A stretch of DNA of 64,000 nucleotides from Lysobacterales bacterium (GTDB taxonomy: Bacteria; Pseudomonadota; Gammaproteobacteria; Xanthomonadales; Rhodanobacteraceae). The first letter of the stretch is position 1; each line of letters starts with the position of its first letter. This document shows positions 10,226-19,560 of this stretch, in pieces. The position numbers were made by a program, and so were the translations under genes. A model generated the notes under the pieces. The model searched no databases. It saw only the letters and a program-made list of their open reading frames with translations, and was not told the origin of the DNA. Location: NCBI GenBank assembly GCA_016707485.1, contig JADJHN010000001.1, positions 992,001 to 1,056,000 of the forward strand, in the 5' to 3' direction.

Positions 10226-10822
10226 ATGAACCTCTCCCTGCGCCAGTGCATCGGCATCTTCCTCGTCCTCGCCCTCGTCATGGCGGGTACGCGCATCAAC
10301 CATTTCGGCGCGTTGCCGGATGCCTCGTGGGCGGTGTTCTTCGTCGCCGGTTTCTACCTGCGCGATTCCCTGCGCTGGGCGTTTCCGCTGCTGATCGTGC
10401 TCGGGGTGTTCATTGATTTCCTCGTCATCAACAGCATGGGGCTCGATTTCTGGGGCCACTACTGCATGTCGCCGGCGTATGGTTTCCTGCTGCTCGCGTA
10501 TGCCGCGATGTGGTTCGGCGGCGCCTTGCTGCGGCGACTGCACCGGGAGATCGGCGTGCGCTCGCTGCTGCTGCTGGCCGGCGTGCTCGTGCTTGCCACC
10601 AGCGTGTGCTTCGTCATTTCCAACGGCTCCTACTACCAGTTGAGCGACGAAGTGACTTCGCCCAGTCTTGCCGGCTGGATCAAGAACATGGGCGACTGGT
10701 ACCTGGGCTATCTGCGCACGACCGTGGCCTATGTCTGCGTCGCGGTCGCCGCGCACGTGATCGGCGCACGCTGGCTGCACGTGCTGGCGACGACGCCCGG
10801 GGTCAGCGGGAATCGTGGGTAA
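10226..10822 (+). CDS. Small integral membrane protein (DUF6580-like, possible vitamin-uptake S component)
   Basis: A 198-aa protein with about five hydrophobic segments (IGIFLVLALVMAG, WAVFFVAGFYL, FPLLIVLGVFIDFLV, GFLLLAYAAMWF, LLLLAGVLVLATSVCFVIS) and a conserved-looking TRINHFGALPDASWAVFF motif. The 'INHFxxlPdaS' pattern is typical of small DUF6580 putative transporters, which resemble ECF S components. Its 3' end overlaps the cobalamin adenosyltransferase gene by 8 bp and a cobC-like gene precedes it, so cobalamin or cobinamide uptake is a reasonable inference. I see no cobalamin riboswitch in the 70-bp leader. Confidence 0.6.
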   Translation: MNLSLRQCIGIFLVLALVMAGTRINHFGALPDASWAVFFVAGFYLRDSLRWAFPLLIVLGVFIDFLVINSMGLDFWGHYCMSPAYGFLLLAYAAMWFGGALLRRLHREIGVRSLLLLAGVLVLATSVCFVISNGSYYQLSDEVTSPSLAGWIKNMGDWYLGYLRTTVAYVCVAVAAHVIGARWLHVLATTPGVSGNRG

Positions 10823-11369
10823 CCGCCTCTCGAAAATCTACACGCGTACGGGCGACGACGGCACGACCGGCCTCGGCGACGGTTCGCGGGTCGGCAAGGA
10901 TTCGCTGCGCGTCAGCGCCTATGGCACGATCGATGAACTGAACAGCTCGATCGGCATCGTGCTGGCGTGCGAGGTTCCTGCCGACATACGCGAGACCCTG
11001 ATCCGCATCCAGCACGAGTTGTTCAACCTCGGTGGCGAGTTGTGCATCCCCGGCATGGCCCTGGTGCATGACAGCGACATTGAACGGCTTGAACGCGAGC
11101 TCGATGGATTCAACGAGGATCTGCCGGTACTCAAGGAGTTCATCCTGCCCGGCGGTGGCATGGCGGCCGCGCAATGCCATCTCGCCCGCACCATCGCGCG
11201 GCGTGCGGAGCGCGGCGTCGTCAGCCTGGCCCGCGTTGAAAGCGTGCGCGGCGAGGCGACCCGCTACCTGAACCGGCTTTCCGACCTGCTCTTCGTCATT
11301 GCCCGCGTGCTGGCGCGCGCCTCCGCGCACGGCGAAGTGCTCTGGCAGCACGAGCGGGTCAAGCGCTGA
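10815..11369 (+). CDS. cobO: ATP:cob(I)alamin adenosyltransferase, PduO type
   Basis: The 184-aa product begins at a GTG that overlaps the preceding gene. The N-terminal YTRTGDDGTTGLGDGSRV is the nucleotide-binding signature of PduO-type adenosyltransferases; FILPGGGMAAAQCHLARTIARRAER and YLNRLSDLLFVIAR are the conserved helices of the trimeric four-helix fold. It transfers the adenosyl group of ATP to cob(I)alamin to form coenzyme B12. The symbol is given by function (also called pduO/MMAB). The neighbours form a short cobalamin-salvage cluster. Confidence 0.88.
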   Translation: MGNRLSKIYTRTGDDGTTGLGDGSRVGKDSLRVSAYGTIDELNSSIGIVLACEVPADIRETLIRIQHELFNLGGELCIPGMALVHDSDIERLERELDGFNEDLPVLKEFILPGGGMAAAQCHLARTIARRAERGVVSLARVESVRGEATRYLNRLSDLLFVIARVLARASAHGEVLWQHERVKR

Positions 11370-11381
11370 GCGCAACACCGC

Positions 11382-12308
11382 ATGCCGATCCAGGTCTACA
11401 CCCACGCGTTGTGCCTCGATCACCAACCCGGCCCAGGACATCCCGAATCGCCCGCGCGCCTGCGGGCTGTCCTGCACGCGCTGGATGATTCCGCCTGCAC
11501 ACGCAGCGAGCGCATCGAAGCGCCAGCGGCCACGCGCGAGCAACTTGCCCGCGTGCATGAGCCGGCAATGATCGATGCGCTGTTTGCCGCCGCGCCGGCG
11601 CAGGGGCACGTTTACCTCGATGCCGACACGGTGATGTCCGCGCATTCGCTGGGTGCGGCGTTACGCGCGGCCGGTGCCGTCTGCGCTGCCGTCGATGCGG
11701 TGTTTGCCGATACCCGCCGTCGCGCGTTCTGCGCGGTGCGTCCGCCGGGCCATCACGCCACCCCCGACACCGCCATGGGTTTCTGCCTGTTCAACAACGT
11801 CGCCATCGGTGCCGCCCATGCGCTCGCCACACAGTCCGTCGAACGCGTCGCCATCATTGATTTCGATGTCCATCACGGCAATGGCACGGCCGACATCTTC
11901 GCCGGCGAAGCGCGTGTCCTGTATGCCTCGACGCACCAATCGCCGCTGTATCCGGGCAGCGGTGGCGTGCGCCAGCGCGGGGTCGACAACCTGGTCCATG
12001 TGCCGCTCGCTGCCGGCAGCGGCTCGAGGGAGTTCCGCGAGGCCTTTGTCAGCCGCATCCTGCCGGAACTTGATCGCTTCGCCCCGCAACTGCTGCTGGT
12101 CTCGGCCGGATTCGACGCCCATCGCCTCGACCCGCTGGCCAACCTGAACCTCGATGCCGAAGACTATGGCTGGGTCACCGGCGAACTCGTGGCGATTGCC
12201 GAGCGGCACGCAGGCGGCCGCATTGTTTCCAGCCTGGAAGGTGGCTACAGCCTGACCGCCCTGCACGAATCAACGATTGCGCACATCAATGCCATGGCAG
12301 GTTGTTGA
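11382..12308 (+). CDS. Histone-deacetylase-family zinc hydrolase (acetylpolyamine/acetoin type)
   Basis: A 308-aa single-domain HDAC-like amidohydrolase. Zinc and catalytic residues are visible: PPGHHAT (tandem His), IIDFDVHHGNGT (Asp and His ligands), SAGFDAHRLDPL (Asp ligand) and the C-terminal SLEGGYSL with the Gly-Gly-Tyr loop. An N-terminal LDHQPGPGHPESPARL is typical of the bacterial class II group. Substrates in bacteria are usually acetylated polyamines or lysine side chains. It starts 13 bp after the adenosyltransferase, so the two are probably co-transcribed, although their functions are not obviously related. The region 12309-12511 holds no gene apart from the lptD leader. Confidence 0.87.
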   Translation: MPIQVYTHALCLDHQPGPGHPESPARLRAVLHALDDSACTRSERIEAPAATREQLARVHEPAMIDALFAAAPAQGHVYLDADTVMSAHSLGAALRAAGAVCAAVDAVFADTRRRAFCAVRPPGHHATPDTAMGFCLFNNVAIGAAHALATQSVERVAIIDFDVHHGNGTADIFAGEARVLYASTHQSPLYPGSGGVRQRGVDNLVHVPLAAGSGSREFREAFVSRILPELDRFAPQLLLVSAGFDAHRLDPLANLNLDAEDYGWVTGELVAIAERHAGGRIVSSLEGGYSLTALHESTIAHINAMAGC

Positions 12309-12511
12309 TATTCGCCCAGGCAAGTGCGAGACACGGCGAAAGGGACCGAAAAAGCGCAGTCTGCATGCGGTAAATGAGCATTTTGAGGCGCGTTTCGCCG
12401 CCGGAGCGTGTCGACCGGGCAGAATTTCTACAGCCTGCTGGCCGGACTCGCTGCACATCCGCGCGAGGCATTACACTAGCGCGTCCCGAGCCTCTGGCGA
12501 ATCCAATCATC

Positions 12512-14767
12512 GTGCTGCTGACAACGTCCCGCGACCATCGCCGCCGCGCCATTGCGGCGGCCATCGCCTTGATCCTGTCCACGCCGGGTTGGGTCTCGGC
12601 GCAATCACCGGCCTGCCCGATCGGCACCCTGATCTGCAAGAAGCCGGCCCTGGACTGGTCCCTGTGCCCGCAGAACGACCTCCTCGATTTCCACGTCAGC
12701 GGCTTGCCGACGCAAGGTGAACGCGCCCTCGCCGATACCGAGATCAAGGGTCGGCAGACGCAGTCGGGCGACGGCGAGACCTATGTGCTGGAAGGCGACG
12801 CCAGCATCCGGCAACTCGATCAGCTGATCCGCGCCGACCGCTTCACCTATGCGCGCACGTCGACGCAGTGGACCGCGCAGGGCAATGTCCGCTACCAGGA
12901 TCGCGACATGCTGCTCTCGGCCAGCGAGGCCAGCGGCACGACCGCGCCGAACAAGGCCAAGGTCAAGCAGGTGCGCTACCAGTTGCTGTCCTCGCGCGGC
13001 AATGGTCGCGCGGCCAGCGCCGTGCTCGCCGACAGCGAACACGCCAGCCTTGACCAGGCTACGTTTTCAACCTGCGCGCTGGATGCGCCGAGTTGGGAAT
13101 TCCGTGCCGCCGACATCGACCTTGACCAGGCCAACGGCATCGGTCGCGCCCACGACGTGACATTCCGCATCGGCGATGTGCCGGTGTTCTGGTTGCCGTA
13201 TGCGAGCTTTCCGCTCGACGATCGACGCAAGTCCGGATTCCTCTATCCCGAGCTCGGCTACAGCAACCAGCGCGGATTCGATCTTGCCGCTCCGTATTAC
13301 CTCAATCTCGCGCCGAACTACGACGCGACACTGACGCCGCGCTTGATGACCCAGCGCGGGCTCATGCTCGGCGGCCAGTTCCGCTACCTGACCGACAGCA
13401 GCCGCGGCACGATCGAAGCCGAGTGGTTGCCGAACGATCGTGATACCGATCGCCGCCGCAGCCTGCTGCACTGGGACGATGCGACGCGCTTCAATGCCTA
13501 CTGGGGCGCCACGGTCGACTTCAATCATGTTTCCGATGATCGCTACTTCGAGGATTTCGGGCGCAGCCTGAGCATCGCCGCGACCACCCTGCTGCCTTCG
13601 AGCGCGTATTTTCGCGGCCAGGGCAGCTGGTGGAAAGCCAGCGTCGGCGGCGACGAATACCAGATCACCGATCCAACCCTGAGCGTTGCAGCCGAACCCT
13701 ACCGGCGCCTGCCGCGGGCAACCTTCGATGCCGACCACAGCCTGTTCGGCAACCTCGATGCGGGAATCCGCTCCGAGTATGTGTCCTTCAGCAAGGACAA
13801 CGCGGTCGACGCGCATCGCCTTGATCTCCATCCCTACCTGGCCATGCCGATCGAGCGGGCGGCCTGGTTCGTGCGTCCCGAACTCGGTTTCCGCTACACC
13901 AGCTACCAGATCGATCGTGATGCCGACAAATCCCCCCATCGCGGCACGCCGGTCGCCAGTGTCGATGCCGGCTTGCGCTTCGAGCGCGCGCTGGATCTTG
14001 GCGGCAGCGGCTACACGCAGACGCTGGAGCCGCGCGCCTACTACCTGCGCGTGCCCTATCGCGACCAGGACAATCTGCCGCTGTTTGACACGCAGGAAGT
14101 GCCCTTCAGCTTTGGCCAGTTGTTCCGCAGCAACCGTTTCGTCGGCGCCGACCGGCAGATGGATGCAAACAACCTGACCCTCGCCCTGACCTCGCGCCTG
14201 ATCGAGGACAGCAGCGGCAGCGAGCGGGTTTCCGCCAGCATCGGACAGATCCGCTACTTCGATGATCAACGCGTGCAGCTGCCCGGTCGCGCCGGCACCG
14301 ATTTCAACGGTTCGACCTATGTCGGCGAGCTTGACCTGCGCATCAACGAGCGCTGGCGCGCCACCTTCTCCAACCAGTGGAATCCGAATTCCGACCGGAC
14401 CGAACTGTCGGCGGTCGGCATCCAGAACCGCTTCGGCAACGACGGCGTGTTCAATGTCTCCTACCGCTTTCGCCGCAACCTGCTGGAGCAGGCCGATGCC
14501 TCGGTGCTGATCCCGCTGAATCCATCCTGGCGCCTGGTCGGGCGCTGGAACTACTCGATGTTCGATCGAAAGACCCTGGAGGCCTTTGCCGGCATCGAGC
14601 ATGACAGTTGCTGCATTGCCTGGCGCCTGCTGGCGCGGCGTTACGTGCACAACATCGAACGCGACATGTCCAATGCCCTGTATTTCGAGCTCGAGTTCAA
14701 GGGTGTCGGCTCGCTTGGCCAGAAGACCGGCGATTTCCTGCGCCGTGCTATTCTCGGCTATCAATAA
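12512..14767 (+). CDS. lptD: LPS-assembly outer-membrane protein LptD
   Basis: The GTG at 12512 is chosen because it directly precedes a signal peptide (TTSRDH...AIAAAIALILSTPGWVSA); the frame upstream of it does not look coding. The 751-aa mature architecture is an OstA/jellyroll N-domain (VLEGDASIRQLDQLIRADRF) followed by a beta-barrel. The cysteines required for the two inter-domain disulfides are present: N-terminal CPIGTLICKKP and the C-terminal adjacent pair in HDSCCIAWRLLARR. LptD with LptE inserts lipopolysaccharide into the outer leaflet. It is followed by surA, its folding chaperone, in the common gammaproteobacterial order. Confidence 0.94.
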   Translation: MLLTTSRDHRRRAIAAAIALILSTPGWVSAQSPACPIGTLICKKPALDWSLCPQNDLLDFHVSGLPTQGERALADTEIKGRQTQSGDGETYVLEGDASIRQLDQLIRADRFTYARTSTQWTAQGNVRYQDRDMLLSASEASGTTAPNKAKVKQVRYQLLSSRGNGRAASAVLADSEHASLDQATFSTCALDAPSWEFRAADIDLDQANGIGRAHDVTFRIGDVPVFWLPYASFPLDDRRKSGFLYPELGYSNQRGFDLAAPYYLNLAPNYDATLTPRLMTQRGLMLGGQFRYLTDSSRGTIEAEWLPNDRDTDRRRSLLHWDDATRFNAYWGATVDFNHVSDDRYFEDFGRSLSIAATTLLPSSAYFRGQGSWWKASVGGDEYQITDPTLSVAAEPYRRLPRATFDADHSLFGNLDAGIRSEYVSFSKDNAVDAHRLDLHPYLAMPIERAAWFVRPELGFRYTSYQIDRDADKSPHRGTPVASVDAGLRFERALDLGGSGYTQTLEPRAYYLRVPYRDQDNLPLFDTQEVPFSFGQLFRSNRFVGADRQMDANNLTLALTSRLIEDSSGSERVSASIGQIRYFDDQRVQLPGRAGTDFNGSTYVGELDLRINERWRATFSNQWNPNSDRTELSAVGIQNRFGNDGVFNVSYRFRRNLLEQADASVLIPLNPSWRLVGRWNYSMFDRKTLEAFAGIEHDSCCIAWRLLARRYVHNIERDMSNALYFELEFKGVGSLGQKTGDFLRRAILGYQ

Positions 14768-14890
14768 TGCCGGCTCCGGCTCGCCCGAAACGGCAGCGGA
14801 ACCGGCCCGCCAGCGTACTTTTTGTTAACGCCGCTGCGGCTGCAGCCCTTACAATCCAGCCCCGTTTCTTCCGGCTCCTGCGGAAACTTC

Positions 14891-16210
14891 ATGCGCATGA
14901 ACAAGCTGCTCGCCACCCTGATCCTGCTCCTCGCCCTTGCCGCGCCATTTGCCCAGGCGCAATTGATGCCGACCGAAAAGCTCGATGGCATCGTCGCCGT
15001 TCTCGATGGTGACGTCATCCTGCGCAGCGAGCTGGAGCGCCAGGTCGCCACCGTCCAGGCCCAGTACGCAAACAATCCGCAGCAGTTGCCGCCGCGCGCC
15101 GAGCTCGAGCGGCAGGTGCTCGATCGCCTGATCATGAGCAAGCTGCAGGTTGCCCGTGCCGATGAAACCGGCATCCGCATTGCCGATTCGGAGATCGACC
15201 AGACCCTCGGCCAGATCGCCGCGCAAAACCGCATGGATGTCGACCAGTTGCGCCAGGCGATCACCCGCCAGGGCATGTCGTGGGAGCAGTTCCGCCACAA
15301 CGTCCACGACGAATCTCTGATCCAGAAACTGCGCCAGCGCGTGGTGCAGAGTCGCGTCCAGGTCAGCGATACCGAGATCGAACTGCTGCTCAAGAATGGC
15401 GGCGTCCAGCGCGGCCAGCTGCACTTGGGCCACATCCAGATCACCCTGCCTGATGGCGCAAGCCCGGAACAGATCGCTGCTGCCCAGGCCAAGGCCGAGG
15501 ACGTCTCCCGGCAGATCCGGGACGGCATGGATTTCGCAGCCGCGGCCATCCGCTATTCCGATGCGCAGAACGCGCTGGATGGTGGCGATCTCGGCTGGCG
15601 CAGCTACGACGAACTGCCGCCGGCATTTGCCGAGATTGCCGAGAAGCTGCAGATCGGGCAGAGCGCACCGCCGGTACGCGGCCCGAACGGCTTCCACATC
15701 ATCAAGCTGATCGAACGCCGCGAAGCGACCAGCGATCTGGTCACTGAATACCATGCGCGCCACATCCTCGTGCGCATCACCGAAATCGTCAGCGCGGCGC
15801 AGGCGGAAAAGACCATCCGCGACCTGCGCGCGCGCATCCTTGCCGGCGAGGATTTCGCCAAGCTGGCCAAGGAGTTCTCCAACGACACCGGCACCGCCAA
15901 CCTGGGCGGCGACATGGGCTGGTTCGTCAAGGGCGCCTACGGCAGCAAGATCGCCGAAATGCTGACCGAGACCAAGGTCGGCGAAATCAGCGAACCCTTC
16001 CTCAGCGACGCCGGCTGGCACATCCTTGAGCCGCTGGCGACGCGCACCGAGGACAAGACCGCGGAAGCCGAACGCGACAAGGCGCGGCAGACCCTGGGCT
16101 CGCGCAAGGCCGAAGAGGAATACGGCAATTTCCTGCGCCAGATCCGCGCCGAGGCCTACATCGAGATCCGCTTGCCGGGAGCCGCCGGTGCCAGCGGCAG
16201 CGGCAGCTGA
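14891..16210 (+). CDS. surA: Periplasmic chaperone / peptidyl-prolyl isomerase SurA
   Basis: The 439-aa product starts MRMNKLLATLILLLALAAPFAQA, a clear signal peptide. The order is: SurA N-domain (LDGIVAVLDGDVILRSELERQ), first parvulin domain (HLGHIQITLPDGAS ... AIRYSDAQNALDGGDLGWR), second parvulin domain (YHARHILVRITEI ... EFSNDTGTANLGGDMGW), short C-terminal helix. SurA folds outer-membrane proteins, including LptD encoded just upstream. The end overlaps the pdxA start by 23 bp. Confidence 0.95.
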   Translation: MRMNKLLATLILLLALAAPFAQAQLMPTEKLDGIVAVLDGDVILRSELERQVATVQAQYANNPQQLPPRAELERQVLDRLIMSKLQVARADETGIRIADSEIDQTLGQIAAQNRMDVDQLRQAITRQGMSWEQFRHNVHDESLIQKLRQRVVQSRVQVSDTEIELLLKNGGVQRGQLHLGHIQITLPDGASPEQIAAAQAKAEDVSRQIRDGMDFAAAAIRYSDAQNALDGGDLGWRSYDELPPAFAEIAEKLQIGQSAPPVRGPNGFHIIKLIERREATSDLVTEYHARHILVRITEIVSAAQAEKTIRDLRARILAGEDFAKLAKEFSNDTGTANLGGDMGWFVKGAYGSKIAEMLTETKVGEISEPFLSDAGWHILEPLATRTEDKTAEAERDKARQTLGSRKAEEEYGNFLRQIRAEAYIEIRLPGAAGASGSGS

Positions 16211-17174
16211 GCGCCCGCGGATTGCGCTGACCGCCGGCGAACCCGCCGGCATCGGCCCGGAACTGCTCGGTGCCATCAGCGCCGGGGAATTCGCCGCCGA
16301 CCTGGTCTTCATCGGCAATGCCGAACTGCTCATCGAGCGCGCCCGGGCCGCCAGAAAGCATCTTGCACTGCATCCACATGACGCCGACAAACCGGTCGGC
16401 AAGGCCGGCAGCATCGCCGTCATCGACACGCCGCTGGGCGTACCGTCGCAGGCCGGCCAGCTGGATCGGCGCAATGCCCGCCACGTGCTCGACATCCTTG
16501 GCCGCGCTGCCGACGGCGCGCAATCGGGCGAGTTCGATGCCATCGTCACTGCGCCGGTGCACAAGGGCGTCATCAACGATGCCGGAATTGCGTTCAGTGG
16601 TCACACCGGTTTTTTTGCCGAGCGTGCAGGCTGCGAGGTGGTGATGATGCTGGTCGCCGATCGCCTGCGCGTCGCCCTGGCCACCACCCACCTGCCTTTG
16701 TCAGCGGTGCCCGCGGCGATCACGCGCGAAGGACTGGCAAGCACCCTGCGCATCCTGCATGCCGACCTGCGCCGGCACTTTGCCATCGAACAGCCGCGCA
16801 TCGCCGTGCTCGGCCTGAATCCGCATGCCGGTGAAGGCGGCCACATGGGCCATGAGGAAGTCGACACGATCACCCCGGTCATCGAACAATTGCGCGGCGA
16901 AGGGCTCAACCTGATCGGCCCGTTGCCGGCGGACAGCGCCTTCGTGCCACGGCACCTGCAGCACTTCGATGCCGTCCTCGCCATGTACCACGACCAGGGC
17001 CTGCCGGTGCTCAAGCACGCGGGTTTCGGCCACGCCGTCAACGTGACGCTCGGCCTGCCCTATGTGCGCACTTCGGTCGATCACGGTACCGCACTCGATC
17101 TTGCCGGCAGTGGCCGCGCCGATGCCGGCAGCCTGCGCGCGGCGCTGCAGCTGGCGATCCAGCTCGCCGGCTGA
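16188..17174 (+). CDS. pdxA: 4-hydroxythreonine-4-phosphate dehydrogenase, PLP biosynthesis
   Basis: The GTG at 16188 lies inside the 3' end of surA, the usual coupling in this operon; it gives 328 aa. Conserved blocks are the N-terminal ALTAGEPAGIGPELLG, APVHKGVIN and FSGHTGFFAERAGC (metal-binding His), LNPHAGEGGHMGHEE, and VLAMYHDQGLPVLKHAGFG. PdxA oxidises 4-phosphohydroxy-L-threonine in the DXP-dependent pyridoxal phosphate pathway. Confidence 0.94.
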   Translation: MPAAAAAERPRIALTAGEPAGIGPELLGAISAGEFAADLVFIGNAELLIERARAARKHLALHPHDADKPVGKAGSIAVIDTPLGVPSQAGQLDRRNARHVLDILGRAADGAQSGEFDAIVTAPVHKGVINDAGIAFSGHTGFFAERAGCEVVMMLVADRLRVALATTHLPLSAVPAAITREGLASTLRILHADLRRHFAIEQPRIAVLGLNPHAGEGGHMGHEEVDTITPVIEQLRGEGLNLIGPLPADSAFVPRHLQHFDAVLAMYHDQGLPVLKHAGFGHAVNVTLGLPYVRTSVDHGTALDLAGSGRADAGSLRAALQLAIQLAG

Positions 17175-17177
17175 GTG

Positions 17178-18068
17178 CTATTGCGGAGTCGGTGCGACGC
17201 GCCGGCGCCAGGGGTGGATTTCCAGCACCAGGGCCACTGCCAGCAAGACCAGGGCGAAGCCGAGCGCGCCAGCCAGGGTCAGGCGCTCGTGCAGGAACAG
17301 TGCACCCCAGACCTGGGCAAACACCGGCACGAGAAAGGTATTGGTCACCGCCTTCTCGCTGCCGACGTCCCGGATCAACTGGAAATACAGCACATAGGCC
17401 AGGCCGGTGCAGACCAGGCCGAGGACCAGCAGCGAGACGATCACGCCGGTCGGGGGCAGGCGAGCAGGCAGGTTCCACAAACCCAGCGGCAGGATCGCCA
17501 TGGCTGCCCCGAGCTGGCTCGCAGCGGCCAGCACCAGGGGATTGACGGTGGCATGGTGCTGGCGGATGAACAGCGAGCTGTAGGCGTACAGCGCCGAGGC
17601 AACAAAGCACAGGCCAATCGCCAGCAGTGCCTGCGCGTTCATGCCAAGGCTGCCATAACGCGCCAGCACGCCGACCCCGAGCAGACCCACGACCACACCG
17701 ATGCGCTTTGACCACGACGCTCGAATCCGCCATAGCAGTGCGGCAAAAATCACCGTCAGCAAGGGCACGGTCGCATTGATCACGGCCATGTACCCGGCCG
17801 GCAGGCTGCGCGCCGCGTAGGCAAAGCACAGGAACGGCAGCGCCGCGCTGATCGTGCCCAGCCACAGCCACGCCCGCCATTGCCGGCGCAGGTCCAGCGA
17901 ACGTCCGAGCACGCGCAGCACGAAGACCAGCATGAGCGCCGACAGCGCCAGGCGCACGGCAGCGGTGAACGAGGCACCGACCACCGGCACGGTGATGCGC
18001 TGGAACAGGAACGAAGCGCCCCAGATCATGCCGAGCAGGAGCAAGCGGATCAGCGCGGAGAGTGGCAT
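17178..18068 (-). CDS. EamA/DMT-superfamily transporter
   Basis: A 296-aa polytopic protein with ten hydrophobic segments and two EamA halves, starting MPLSALIRLLLLGMIWGASFLF. The WGASF motif after the first helix and RSLPAGYMAVINATVPLLTVI in helices 3-4 are standard for drug/metabolite exporters of the RhaT/EamA family. Substrate cannot be predicted. It is convergent with pdxA (3-bp gap) and divergent from rsmA. Confidence 0.88.
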   Translation of the reverse strand: MPLSALIRLLLLGMIWGASFLFQRITVPVVGASFTAAVRLALSALMLVFVLRVLGRSLDLRRQWRAWLWLGTISAALPFLCFAYAARSLPAGYMAVINATVPLLTVIFAALLWRIRASWSKRIGVVVGLLGVGVLARYGSLGMNAQALLAIGLCFVASALYAYSSLFIRQHHATVNPLVLAAASQLGAAMAILPLGLWNLPARLPPTGVIVSLLVLGLVCTGLAYVLYFQLIRDVGSEKAVTNTFLVPVFAQVWGALFLHERLTLAGALGFALVLLAVALVLEIHPWRRRVAPTPQ

Positions 18069-18207
18069 CGGACCTCGACACGGAAGCAGGCGGCCCGACG
18101 GGCGGCAGCGCATGTATTTTACGGTCAATCGAGTGGGAGTTTTCGCAGGCAGGCGCGGGTGGCGTAACCTAGCCGGCTCCGCCGCCCTGCCGACCCGCCA
18201 CCACGCC

Positions 18208-19014
18208 GTGACCCGATACTCCGAACGCACCGCCGAATCGCCGCATGTCCTGCGCAAGCGCTTTGGCCAGCACTTCCTGCACGACCAGCAGATCATCGCG
18301 CGCATCGTCCAGGCCGTGGCACCGCAACCCGGCCAGCGCATTGTCGAGATCGGCCCCGGCGAAGGCGCCATCACCCTGCCGATGTTGCGCCAGTGCGGCA
18401 GGCTCACCGTGATCGAGCTGGATCGCGATCTCGTTCCGCGCATTGCCGCGCGCAGCGCCGGCATCGGTGAGGTCGAGATCATCAATGCCGATGTGCTCGA
18501 CGTCGATCTCGGTGCGCTTGCCGCCGGCGGCAAGCTGCGCATCGTCGGCAACCTGCCCTACAACATTTCCTCGCCGATCCTGTTCCATTGCATCGGGCAC
18601 CTCGATGCCATCAGCGACATGCACTTCATGCTGCAGCGTGAAGTGGTCGATCGCATGGCCGCCGCGCCGGGCAGCAAGATCTATGGACGGCTCAGCGTGA
18701 TGCTGCAACTGGCCTGCCGGGTCGAGCCGCTGCTGGCGGTGCCGCCGCAGGCCTTCCGGCCGCCACCCAAGGTCGATTCCGCCGTCGTCCGCCTGACCCC
18801 GCTGCCACGCGCGCAACGCCCGCTCGAACACCTGGACCTGATCACCCGACTGGTGCGCGCCGCCTTCGGCCAGCGCCGCAAGACCTTGTCCAACTCGCTC
18901 GATGGACTGGCCAGCGTCGCCGACCTCAAGGCCGTCGGCATCGATCCGGGGGCGCGCGCCGAGCAACTGTCGCCACAATCCTTCGTTCGCCTCGCCGAAC
19001 ACCTGGGCCGGTGA
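18208..19014 (+). CDS. rsmA: 16S rRNA (adenine(1518)/adenine(1519)-N6)-dimethyltransferase (KsgA)
   Basis: A GTG at 18208 gives a 268-aa protein that reaches the conserved RKRFGQHFLHD start of the family. SAM-binding motif I is VEIGPGEGAITLPML, and the catalytic motif IV is NLPYNISSPILF. The C-terminal domain contains VDSAVVRL and the AFGQRRKTLSNSL segment. It dimethylates two adjacent adenines near the 3' end of 16S rRNA. The pdxA-(EamA)-rsmA-apaG-apaH order is conserved apart from the inverted EamA gene between pdxA and rsmA. Confidence 0.94.
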   Translation: MTRYSERTAESPHVLRKRFGQHFLHDQQIIARIVQAVAPQPGQRIVEIGPGEGAITLPMLRQCGRLTVIELDRDLVPRIAARSAGIGEVEIINADVLDVDLGALAAGGKLRIVGNLPYNISSPILFHCIGHLDAISDMHFMLQREVVDRMAAAPGSKIYGRLSVMLQLACRVEPLLAVPPQAFRPPPKVDSAVVRLTPLPRAQRPLEHLDLITRLVRAAFGQRRKTLSNSLDGLASVADLKAVGIDPGARAEQLSPQSFVRLAEHLGR

Positions 19015-19016
19015 AT

Positions 19017-19032
19017 GCCCGCTTGTGCGGGC
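19017..19032 (+). terminator. Short hairpin after rsmA
   Basis: GCCCGC-TTGT-GCGGGC starts two bases after the rsmA stop. It is a 6-bp perfect stem with no U-tract and may attenuate transcription before apaG. Confidence 0.4.
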
Positions 19033-19128
19033 GCTCATCGCGAATCCCGGCCTTCAACAGCCGAACGGCTGGTCATCCCGGCTCCCCATCGGCTTGCCGA
19101 GCGCCCTCCACTCCTCGACAATCAGGCC

Positions 19129-19512
19129 ATGGCCACCAAGAAGCTCCACGACATTGCCGTTTCGGTTGAGACCCGCTTCCTCGATGAACAATCGAAGCCG
19201 CAGGAAAACCACTACGTCTTTGCCTACACCATCACCATCCGCAACCGCGGCAGTATCGGCGCGCGCCTGCTCAGTCGCCACTGGATCATCACCGACGGCA
19301 ACGGCGACGTGCAGGAAGTCCGCGGCGACGGTGTCGTCGGCGAACAACCCTGGATGAGTCCGGGACAAGGCTACGACTACACATCCGGGGCGGTTCTTGA
19401 AACCGCGGTCGGCACCATGCGTGGCAGCTATCGCATGCTCGCCGAGGATGGCACCCAGTTCGACGCCGACATCCCCTCTTTCGTGCTTTCGATTCCGCGG
19501 ACCTTGCATTGA
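19129..19512 (+). CDS. apaG: ApaG protein
   Basis: The 127-aa product starts MATKKLHDIAVSVETRFLDEQS. The ApaG/DUF525 domain fills the protein: YVFAYTITIRNRGSIGARLLSRHWIITDGNG, followed by VVGEQPWMSPGQGYDYTSG and GTMRGSYRML. The family forms a fibronectin-type fold; the precise role is unsettled, but it is almost always linked to apaH and rsmA, as here. Confidence 0.93.
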   Translation: MATKKLHDIAVSVETRFLDEQSKPQENHYVFAYTITIRNRGSIGARLLSRHWIITDGNGDVQEVRGDGVVGEQPWMSPGQGYDYTSGAVLETAVGTMRGSYRMLAEDGTQFDADIPSFVLSIPRTLH

Positions 19513-19560
19513 TGATCATCACTGGGCGGTATGCCGGTCGAATGATCGAGCGGTGCTGAC

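Noticed and set aside
6241..10780. Minus-strand frames of about 485-490 aa opposite the M14 peptidase and the cobC region
   Set aside because: Antisense artefacts of high GC; no motif or start signal.
13067..16576. Long minus-strand frames opposite lptD (565 aa) and surA/pdxA (575 aa)
   Set aside because: High-GC antisense frames; the plus-strand genes are unambiguous.
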